From the NCBI GenBank assembly GCA_020062205.1, contig JAGUWT010000125.1, positions 1 to 12,363 of the forward strand: DNA of 12,363 nt, read 5' to 3'. Below, piece after piece: positions 5,979 through 12,125 of this stretch. This DNA is from Thermodesulfovibrionales bacterium (GTDB lineage Bacteria > Nitrospirota > Thermodesulfovibrionia > Thermodesulfovibrionales > SM23-35). The translations under genes were made by a program, and so were the position numbers. The notes under the pieces were generated by a model. It was not told the origin of the DNA, ran no database searches, and saw only the letters and a list, made by a program, of their open reading frames with translations. The number at the start of each line of letters is the position of its first letter. Position 1 is the first letter of the stretch.

Positions 5979-7211
5979 ATGAAAAAGAATATAGACCCAG
6001 TTCCGATTAAAGATATCTTTCACAAATTTATCATAGAAGACCTTGATATTAAGGGGAAGAAAGTATTTATCAGGGTTGATTTTAATGTCCCCCTCGATGA
6101 TAACCTGCAGATACCTGATGACACAAGAATTCGTTCGGCCCTTCCCACAATTAATTATGCAATTGATGAGGGAGCAAAGGTCATCCTCTCATCACACCTT
6201 GGGAGGCCAAAAGGGAAGGTAGATCCAAGGTTCAGTCTTGCTCCGGTCGCAAAAAGGCTTCAGCGGCTCCTGAACAAAAAGGTAATCTTTGCACCAGATT
6301 GTATTGGAAGCCAGGTAGAAGGTCTTGTATCTAAGATGAACGCAGGAGATGTACTCCTCCTCGAAAACCTCAGATACCACCCCGAAGAAGAGAAAAATGG
6401 TGAGGAATTTGCCCGTGCCTTAGCAAATCTTGCAGATTTCTATGTAAATGATGCCTTCGGTGCAGCACACAGGGCACATGCATCAATTGTAGGGATACCA
6501 AAATTTCTTACCTCAGCAGCCGGATTCCTGCTGAAAAAAGAGATAGAATATCTGAAAGGCGCTATAGATAATCCTGTCAAACCTTTTGTTGCTATCCTTG
6601 GCGGTGCAAAGGTTTCCGGAAAAATAGGAGTGCTTGAAAATATTAGTGATAGAGTTGATAAGGTTATCGTAGGCGGGGGGATAGCGTATACCTTTATAAA
6701 GGCAATGGGTTATGAGGTTGGCAACTCACTTGTTGAAGATGACATGATTGAAACAGCACAGAAGATACGGAAAAAACTGAAAAGTGTAGGTATAAAGTTT
6801 TATCTACCCGTAGACTGTGTGATTGCTCAGAGCACGGAACCCGGTACCGTCAAAAAGATTGTTCCTACCCTCGAAATACCAAAGGAGTGGAAGGCACTTG
6901 ATATAGGTCCTGCCTCCGCCAGACTCTTTTCAGAGGTAATTGAGGATGCAAAGACTATCCTCTGGAATGGTCCTATGGGTGTATTTGAGATCGATGAATT
7001 TTCACGAGGGACATTTGCAATTGCTCGCTCGGTTGCGGATGCATATGCCCTTACTATTGTTGGTGGCGGTGATACTGACCTCGCTGTGCACAGGGCAGGA
7101 GTGTCTGATGCAATAACATTTATATCAACAGGTGGAGGAGCTTCCCTTCAGTTGCTCGAAGGAAAGGAACTGCCTGGAATCGCAGCCCTTACCAACAAAG
7201 AGGTCACGTAG
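5979..7211 (+). CDS. pgk: Phosphoglycerate kinase
   Basis: This 410-residue enzyme transfers phosphate from 1,3-bisphosphoglycerate to ADP, the step after GapA. The substrate-binding signature KKVFIRVDFNVPLDD (27-41), SSHLGRPKG, LLENLRYHPEEE, the hinge-region ILGGAKVSGKIGVLENI, the WNGPMGVFE block and the nucleotide-binding GGGDTDLAVHRAG (362-374) are all present. The protein is about 14 residues longer than usual at the N-terminus. No other ATG, GTG or TTG occurs before the conserved part, and an AAAAGGAG lies within the gapA end just upstream, so the extension appears genuine. The stop is 7 bp from the convergent speD stop. I see no intrinsic terminator between them. Confidence 0.97.
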   Translation: MKKNIDPVPIKDIFHKFIIEDLDIKGKKVFIRVDFNVPLDDNLQIPDDTRIRSALPTINYAIDEGAKVILSSHLGRPKGKVDPRFSLAPVAKRLQRLLNKKVIFAPDCIGSQVEGLVSKMNAGDVLLLENLRYHPEEEKNGEEFARALANLADFYVNDAFGAAHRAHASIVGIPKFLTSAAGFLLKKEIEYLKGAIDNPVKPFVAILGGAKVSGKIGVLENISDRVDKVIVGGGIAYTFIKAMGYEVGNSLVEDDMIETAQKIRKKLKSVGIKFYLPVDCVIAQSTEPGTVKKIVPTLEIPKEWKALDIGPASARLFSEVIEDAKTILWNGPMGVFEIDEFSRGTFAIARSVADAYALTIVGGGDTDLAVHRAGVSDAITFISTGGGASLQLLEGKELPGIAALTNKEVT

Positions 7212-7218
7212 CGACAGT

Positions 7219-7653
7219 TTAGCCCCTATGAGAAGTTACACCAACTGCTAAGCAGTTATCATTATAGGTTGTAGAAACCTTATGTGGTAATTTCTCGTTT
7301 TTGTGAGAGAGTATCCCCCTCTTCATTTCGACAAGAGAAGGGTTTTTACATTCAAATTCTTTTATGAGATATGAGGCAGCTACCTCTGGTTTTATAACAT
7401 CACCACAGGTAAAGATATCCACAGCCGCATAACCATATTCAGGCCACGTATGGATAGTGAGATGGGATTCTGCTATTACTACTACACCGCTTATACCGAA
7501 TGGATTAAACTCGTGGAAGGAAATATCAATGATTGTTGCCTTAGCTTCTTTTGCTGCAGAGACAAGTATATTTCTTACTTTCTCGAGACTCTTCAGAATT
7601 TTGGGATTACAGTCCCGCAATTCTATCAAAAGATGTTTACCTAACGCATACAA
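7219..7653 (-). CDS. speD: S-adenosylmethionine decarboxylase proenzyme (prokaryotic pyruvoyl type)
   Basis: SpeD decarboxylates SAM to supply aminopropyl groups for spermidine. The proenzyme self-cleaves at a serine that becomes the pyruvoyl cofactor. With a TTG start at 7653 the protein has 144 residues, and cleavage Ser63 (AESHLTIHTWPE), His68 and Cys83 (DIFTCGD) fall exactly at the positions described for the Thermotoga maritima enzyme. The same frame opens further upstream at 7728, but that TTG is the -35 box of a good promoter and the intervening AT-rich residues do not resemble the family, so the shorter form is preferred. AAGGGGGG precedes the TTG. Upstream trpS is on the same strand, but speD probably has its own promoter. 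No spermidine synthase gene is in the window. Confidence 0.93.
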   Translation of the reverse strand: MYALGKHLLIELRDCNPKILKSLEKVRNILVSAAKEAKATIIDISFHEFNPFGISGVVVIAESHLTIHTWPEYGYAAVDIFTCGDVIKPEVAASYLIKEFECKNPSLVEMKRGILSHKNEKLPHKVSTTYNDNCLAVGVTSHRG

Positions 7654-7698
7654 TTCCCTGCCCCCCTTCAAGTTAAATTTAAATATTTTAAAGATATA

Positions 7699-7728
7699 AG
7701 AATACAGGAAATAGTCAGATATTGTCAA
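7699..7728 (-). promoter_or_regulatory. Promoter of speD
   Basis: On the minus strand a perfect TTGACA (7728-7723) is followed by an 18-base spacer and TATTCT (7704-7699). Transcription would start near 7692, about 39 bases before the proposed TTG start, leaving room for the AAGGGGGG ribosome-binding site. Confidence 0.6.
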
Positions 7729-7746
7729 GGTAAAATTCCCATCTGA

Positions 7747-8733
7747 CTAATACAAACCCATTGCCTCTCTCACGAGTTTCATCGTCTCTTCTGTTGTCTT
7801 CTTTGCCTTTTCTGTTCCCGTATGTGCTATATCGTAAAGCATGTCAGGGTTACTGATAAACTTATTACGCTTTTCCCAGATTGGCTCCATGATCCTGAAG
7901 ACATTTTTGATGAGAACCTTTTTGCAGTCAATGCATCCAATTCCTGCTCTTCTGCATCCCTCTGCTATTTCTGCCTGTTCCTCTTTGGAGGAGAATATTT
8001 TGTGAAGTTGATATACAGGTGATAATTCCGGATCTCCTATATCTGTTCTTTTGACCCTTGCAGGGTCTGTAACCATTGTTCGTAGTTTTTGCTCAACCAC
8101 TTCAGGTTTATCAGACAGATATATTGCATTGTCATAGCTTTTTGACATCTTTCTCCCATCTACACCCGTAACCTTTGGAAATTCTGTAAGCAAAGCCTCT
8201 GGCTCAGGGAAAATTTCCTTATAAAGATAATTAAAACGTCTTGCAATCTCTCTGCTTATCTCAAGATGAGGCACCTGGTCAATGCCTACTGGTACATACT
8301 TAGCCCTGTATATGATAATATCAGCGGTCTGAAGGAGCGGATAACCAAGAAACCCATATGTAGATAAGTCTCTGTCTTTCAATTCTTGCTGTTTTTCCTT
8401 ATAGGTGGGAACCCTTTCAAGCCAGCCGAGTGGCGTTATCATTGACAGGAGCAGATGCAGCTCTGCATGTTGAAGCACCCTTGACTGGATAAATATCGTA
8501 CATTTCTCAGGGTCAAGTCCTGCTGCTAAAAAATTAATGAGAATGTCCTTTGTGGATTCTTTCATGGATGAGGTATCTGCATACCCCGTTGTGAGTGCAT
8601 GCCAGTCTGCAATAAAATAATAACAGTCATACTTGTCCTGGAGGTTCACCCAGTTGTTTAATGCTCCTGCCAGGTTCCCAAGGTGTAGCTTTCCGCTTGC
8701 CTGCATCCCACTGAGCACTCTTTCCTTCTTCAT
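7747..8733 (-). CDS. trpS: Tryptophan--tRNA ligase
   Basis: At 328 residues this is a typical bacterial TrpRS, a class I aminoacyl-tRNA synthetase that charges tRNA-Trp. The HIGH-type motif is GKLHLGNLAGAL (14-25, HLGN at 17-20), and the KMSKS motif is at 195-199 (GRKMSKSYDNAI). Tryptophan-pocket blocks FIADWHALT and GYPLLQTADIIIY are present. Cys260, Cys267 and Cys270 follow the C-x6-C-x2-C spacing of the iron-sulfur cluster seen in the Thermotoga maritima enzyme, but the expected first cysteine is absent, with Ser238 at the likely place (DPELSPVYQ). The start ATG is preceded by GAGAGAGG. It lies 18 bp after a site-2-protease-family gene on the same strand and is probably cotranscribed with it. 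No T-box or other leader is apparent. Confidence 0.97.
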   Translation of the reverse strand: MKKERVLSGMQASGKLHLGNLAGALNNWVNLQDKYDCYYFIADWHALTTGYADTSSMKESTKDILINFLAAGLDPEKCTIFIQSRVLQHAELHLLLSMITPLGWLERVPTYKEKQQELKDRDLSTYGFLGYPLLQTADIIIYRAKYVPVGIDQVPHLEISREIARRFNYLYKEIFPEPEALLTEFPKVTGVDGRKMSKSYDNAIYLSDKPEVVEQKLRTMVTDPARVKRTDIGDPELSPVYQLHKIFSSKEEQAEIAEGCRRAGIGCIDCKKVLIKNVFRIMEPIWEKRNKFISNPDMLYDIAHTGTEKAKKTTEETMKLVREAMGLY

Positions 8734-8751
8734 GTTTTCTTACCTCTCTCC

Positions 8752-9420
8752 TTATAGTAATTCCAATATCATCATAAAAAGATTCACAAGGGGCATAACA
8801 AAATAGTTTGCTATCCCAGTTGCAATAAGAACGAGGACAATGATAAAACCAAATGGTTCAATCTTGCTGAATGACACAGCCTGTCTGTATGGAAGAAATC
8901 CTATCAGTACCCTACCACCATCAAGTGGAGGGATTGGTATCATATTAAAGACAGCTAAAATAACATTTATAATAACACTCGATGTGAAGATCATTACCAG
9001 GGGCTTCATCACGGTAACGCTTAGCGATTCAGGTAAAAAAACTGCCACCGGGAAAATGATAAACTTGAGAACGAATATACTGAAAATTGATAGCAGGATA
9101 TTGGCTGTTGGCCCTGCAGCCGCTGAAATGGCCATATCTCTTTTAGGATTTTTGAAATTCATGGGGTTTATCGGGACAGGCTTTGCATATCCGAAAACAA
9201 ACTGCCCATTGGTCAGTATGATGAGCATCAAGGGCATGAGTATTGTTCCTATGGGGTCAATATGCGCTAAGGGATTCAAGGTAAGCCTGCCCATCATCTT
9301 AGCAGTTGGGTCCCCTAATTTGTATGCAGCAAACCCGTGTGAAAGCTCATGAAAGGTGATGGCTATAAGAATGGGAAATGCTGAAACAACTATATGTTGT
9401 ACAATATTCGATAAATCCAA
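8752..9420 (-). CDS. Site-2 protease family membrane metallopeptidase (M50)
   Basis: This 222-residue, strongly hydrophobic protein has the short M50B-type architecture without a PDZ domain. The zinc-binding HELSH (24-28, in ITFHELSHGFAAYKLGD) lies in the first membrane segment, and the third-ligand motif NMIPIPPLDGGRVL (159-172, with Asp167) lies in a later one. The helical segments fall roughly at 10-28, 54-70, 98-128, 138-162 and 187-215. Such enzymes cleave within the membrane. Related proteins are often annotated as site-2 or YwhC-like proteases, but the substrate here is unknown. The start appears to be a TTG at 9420 with AAGGAA just upstream; no nearby ATG fits better. trpS follows after 18 bp, a neighbour arrangement that does not reveal function. 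Confidence 0.92.
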   Translation of the reverse strand: MDLSNIVQHIVVSAFPILIAITFHELSHGFAAYKLGDPTAKMMGRLTLNPLAHIDPIGTILMPLMLIILTNGQFVFGYAKPVPINPMNFKNPKRDMAISAAAGPTANILLSIFSIFVLKFIIFPVAVFLPESLSVTVMKPLVMIFTSSVIINVILAVFNMIPIPPLDGGRVLIGFLPYRQAVSFSKIEPFGFIIVLVLIATGIANYFVMPLVNLFMMILELL

Positions 9421-9487
9421 TGCTTTTCCTTCTTTCCTATTTTATTTAAAATAACCTTAAATACGAGAATTAGCCACAACAACTCAT

Positions 9488-9548
9488 GTCATTCCCGCTT
9501 GTCGGGAATCCTTTTTCAAAAGAAAGATTCTGGACAAGCCAGAATAAC
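9488..9548. repeat. Double-hairpin inverted repeat element (GTCATTCCCG type)
   Basis: The element contains two palindromes: ATTCCCG-CTTGT-CGGGAAT (9491-9509) and ATTCTGG-ACAAG-CCAGAAT (9527-9545). Each has a 7-bp stem and a 5-base loop, and the two loops are complementary. The halves are also imperfect inverted copies of each other (GTCATTC... against GTTATTC... read from 9548 backwards), so the whole 61 bp is an inverted repeat with nested stems. This resembles the ATTCCC/GGGAAT palindromic repeats dispersed in many bacterial genomes and may be a small non-autonomous mobile element. Confidence 0.8.
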
Positions 9549-9619
9549 GTTAAAAAAATGGAACTTCTAATGATTAATTACGTTCTGTCTTAAAAAACTA
9601 TAATTTGTATAAAAAGGTA

Positions 9620-9649
9620 TTGTCAAGACATAAGTAAATATTATATAAT
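9620..9649 (+). promoter_or_regulatory. Promoter of kdsB-pyrG-kdsA
   Basis: TTGTCA (9620-9625), an 18-base spacer and a perfect TATAAT (9644-9649) lie just before kdsB. Transcription would start near 9656, only about 8 bases before the ATG at 9664, leaving no space for a standard ribosome-binding site. Confidence 0.65.
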
Positions 9650-9663
9650 TATTCACATAAATC

Positions 9664-10470
9664 ATGTCTGCTATAGTCATTATCCCTGCCCGTTATGATT
9701 CAACCCGTTTCCCGGGAAAGCCCCTATCCCTCCTCAAAGGAAAAACGCTTATTCAGCATGTATATGAGAATTCACAGGGCGCACATCTCGTTGAAGATGT
9801 TATTGTTGCAACAGACAGTGAGACTATATTCGAGAAAGTTCTTTCTTTTGGTGGTAAGGCTGTAATGACAGACAGGTCTCACCCTTCTGGTACTGACAGG
9901 ATAGCAGAGGTTGCTGCTTCAATGGATTATGATGTTATCGTCAATGTGCAGGGTGACGAACCGCTCATCCGGCCTCAAATGATAGACGATGTTATCGCTC
10001 TCCTTGATGATGAAAGAGCCTCTATCGGAACATTGATAAAAAGGATAACAGACACCGGAGAAATTATGGATCCGAATATTGTTAAAGTTGTCTTTGATAA
10101 AGATGGATTTGCTCTCTATTTTTCCAGGTCACCAATTCCTTATCATAGGGACCTATTTAGTCAGAAGTGCAGAAGTGCAGAAGTGCAGAAGCGACGGAGA
10201 GAAGAAGTAACTTCCAGACTTCCAGACTTCCAGACTTCCGAGCTATTAATGTTCAAACATATCGGTATTTACAGTTACCGGCGGGAGGTGCTTCTTGCAC
10301 TTTCCCGAATGGAGCCTACAGAATTTGAAAAGAGAGAGAAGCTCGAGCAGTTGCGAGCACTCGAAAACAGAATAACGATAAAGATACAAGAGACCTTTTT
10401 TGAAACATTTGGGGTAGATACCCCTGAAGACTTAGAGAGGGTGGAAAAATGTCTAAGTACATCTTTGTAA
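9664..10470 (+). CDS. kdsB: 3-deoxy-manno-octulosonate cytidylyltransferase (CMP-Kdo synthetase)
   Basis: KdsB couples CTP to Kdo, giving the CMP-Kdo used in lipopolysaccharide core assembly. The N-terminal nucleotide-binding motif IPARYDSTRFPGKPL (7-21), VIVATDSE (46-53), SHPSGTDRIAEVA (72-84) and VNVQGDEPLI (93-102) are intact, as are YFSRSPIPYHRD (152-163), KHIGIYSYRRE (198-208) and the C-terminal GVDTPEDLERVE. At 268 residues it exceeds the usual 245-250. The excess is residues about 164-195, encoded by two 8-bp tandem arrays, in a loop between conserved strands, so the enzyme may still work. No ribosome-binding site precedes the ATG. The 3' end overlaps pyrG by 22 bp. Confidence 0.96.
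   Translation: MSAIVIIPARYDSTRFPGKPLSLLKGKTLIQHVYENSQGAHLVEDVIVATDSETIFEKVLSFGGKAVMTDRSHPSGTDRIAEVAASMDYDVIVNVQGDEPLIRPQMIDDVIALLDDERASIGTLIKRITDTGEIMDPNIVKVVFDKDGFALYFSRSPIPYHRDLFSQKCRSAEVQKRRREEVTSRLPDFQTSELLMFKHIGIYSYRREVLLALSRMEPTEFEKREKLEQLRALENRITIKIQETFFETFGVDTPEDLERVEKCLSTSL
10163..10239. repeat. Two octamer tandem arrays inside kdsB
   Basis: AGAAGTGC is repeated three times plus a partial copy (10163-10192). CTTCCAGA is then repeated three times plus a partial copy (10211-10239). The inverse of the second unit shares the GAAGT core with the first, so the arrays are imperfect inverted partners and could form a mismatched hairpin. They encode an Arg/Lys/Glu- and Ser-rich insertion absent from typical KdsB. 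Three units equal eight codons; a change by one unit would shift the frame. Confidence 0.85.
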
Positions 10471-12125
10471 CCGGGGGAGTTGTTTCAGCACTCGGAAAGG
10501 GCATTGCTGCTGCTGCAACCGGTGCGCTCCTCGAGGCAAAGGGATTAAAGGTCACCCTTCAGAAATTAGACCCTTATATCAATGTTGATCCTGGTACATT
10601 AAGCCCATTCCAGCACGGAGAGGTATTTGTTACTGACGATGGAGCCGAGACAGACCTTGACCTCGGGCATTACGAACGATTTACATCGATCAGGACATCA
10701 CAGACAAATAATTACACTACTGGCAAGATCTACTTTAATGTAATCACAAAGGAGAGACAGGGTGATTATCTTGGAGAGACGGTCCAGGTTGTCCCCCATA
10801 TTACTGACGAGATTAAAAATGCAATAAAATCTGCAAGCAATGGGTATGATGTGGTGATTGTAGAGATCGGTGGTACTATCGGAGATATTGAAAGTCTGCC
10901 TTTTCTTGAAGCAATAAGGCAGTTTCGGTATGATGTTGGCAGGGGAAATGTCCTCTACATTCACCTTACCCTTATCCCCTATATTAAGTCAGCAGGGGAA
11001 ATCAAGACAAAGCCTACCCAGCATAGTGTGAAAGAATTCAGGGAGATAGGGATTCAGCCTGATATACTGTTATGTAGAACTGAAAGACATCTCCCATCTG
11101 AAATAAAAAAGAAGATCGCAATTCACTGTAACCTTGATATGGATGCCGTAATCTCTGCAAGAGATGTTGAAACCATATATGAAGTTCCGATTATGTTACA
11201 TAATGAAGGGCTTGATCACCTTATAGATAAGAAATTCAATCTTGATGGAAAAGAGCCTGACCTCGGTATCTGGGAAGATATCGTGAGAAAGATAAAGGAA
11301 CCCGAACACGAGGTCAATATTGCAATTGTTGGTAAATATACAGGATTGAAAGACTCATACAAGAGCCTCTATGAAGCCCTCACTCACGGAGGCATCGCAA
11401 ATGATGCACGGGTGAATTTTCAGTGGATAGACTCAGAGGAGATTGAGGTCAACGGCCATGAAAGGTATCTAAACGAAGCTGATGGAATCCTTGTGCCAGG
11501 CGGGTTTGGATATAGAGGGATCGAAGGAAAGGTAAATGCAATACAATATGCACGTGAAAAAAAGATACCCTTTTTTGGTATATGCCTCGGTATGCAGTGT
11601 GCTGTTATAGAATTTGCGAGGAATATCTGCAGGCTACCTGCAAATAGTACAGAGTTTGATATAAGCACACGCGACCCTGTTATATACCTTATGGAAAGAT
11701 GGTATGACTTCAGGAAGGGAAGAGTCGAGATACGGTCAGAAAGCTCTCAAATGGGTGGGACCATGAGACTTGGAGCATATCCCTGCATCCTTGAAGAGGG
11801 CACAAATGCCTTCAGGGCTTATGGGATAAAGGAGATATCTGAAAGGCACAGGCATCGATATGAGTTCAACAATGCGTTTAGGGAAATACTCACCAAACAT
11901 GGTTTGAAGATTAGTGGTCTGAGTCCCGATGGAGAACTTGTCGAGATTATCGAGATTGAAGACCATCCATGGTTCCTCGGATGTCAGTTCCATCCTGAAT
12001 TCAAATCAAGACCAACAGACCCGCATCCATTATTCAGGGCCTTCATAGGTGCATCTCTCAGCGAGAAAAGATCTCTCTTCCCTTATGCTGGAATTGATTC
12101 CGAGCAGAAAGGAAAAGGCATCTGA
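10449..12125 (+). CDS. pyrG: CTP synthase (glutamine hydrolysing)
   Basis: The 558-residue enzyme aminates UTP to CTP with ATP and ammonia from glutamine, the last step of pyrimidine nucleotide synthesis. The synthase domain (1-270) starts with KYIFVTGGVVSALGKGI and includes KLDPYINVDPGTLSPFQHGEV at the ATP site. The glutaminase domain shows the oxyanion GGFGYRG (351-357), nucleophile Cys379 in FFGICLGMQ and the His515/Glu517 pair in FHPEF, the same residue numbers as in the Escherichia coli enzyme. It is about 13 residues longer at the C-terminus than that enzyme. A GAGAGGG lies upstream of the ATG, inside kdsB. Its product CTP is the co-substrate of KdsB, which explains the linkage. The TGA stop overlaps the kdsA ATG (TGATG). 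Confidence 0.98.
   Translation: MSKYIFVTGGVVSALGKGIAAAATGALLEAKGLKVTLQKLDPYINVDPGTLSPFQHGEVFVTDDGAETDLDLGHYERFTSIRTSQTNNYTTGKIYFNVITKERQGDYLGETVQVVPHITDEIKNAIKSASNGYDVVIVEIGGTIGDIESLPFLEAIRQFRYDVGRGNVLYIHLTLIPYIKSAGEIKTKPTQHSVKEFREIGIQPDILLCRTERHLPSEIKKKIAIHCNLDMDAVISARDVETIYEVPIMLHNEGLDHLIDKKFNLDGKEPDLGIWEDIVRKIKEPEHEVNIAIVGKYTGLKDSYKSLYEALTHGGIANDARVNFQWIDSEEIEVNGHERYLNEADGILVPGGFGYRGIEGKVNAIQYAREKKIPFFGICLGMQCAVIEFARNICRLPANSTEFDISTRDPVIYLMERWYDFRKGRVEIRSESSQMGGTMRLGAYPCILEEGTNAFRAYGIKEISERHRHRYEFNNAFREILTKHGLKISGLSPDGELVEIIEIEDHPWFLGCQFHPEFKSRPTDPHPLFRAFIGASLSEKRSLFPYAGIDSEQKGKGI

Larger units (their letters stand above)
9421..9663. other. Longest gene-free gap (243 bp) between divergent units
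   Basis: This gap separates the site-2-protease/trpS unit from kdsB. It holds a double-hairpin repeat (9488-9548) and a kdsB promoter (9620-9649). The minus-strand unit should also have its promoter here, but I could not find a convincing pair of boxes. The remainder is AT-rich with no small reading frame worth reporting. Confidence 0.7.

Noticed and set aside
7243..7257. Palindrome AACTGC-TAA-GCAGTT at the pgk/speD junction as a terminator
   Set aside because: The stem is only 6 bp, lies within the speD coding end, and has no T-tract on either strand.
8734..8751. T-box or other leader upstream of trpS
   Set aside because: Only 18 bases separate trpS from the preceding gene, too short for any such element.
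8840..9352. 170-codon frame on the plus strand opposite the site-2 protease gene
   Set aside because: It lies wholly antisense to a gene with clear zinc-binding motifs, its translation resembles no family, and it is explained by the codon composition of the real gene.
10163..10239. CRISPR-like array from the repeated octamers
   Set aside because: Units are 8 bp and directly adjacent with no spacers, and they lie inside the kdsB reading frame.
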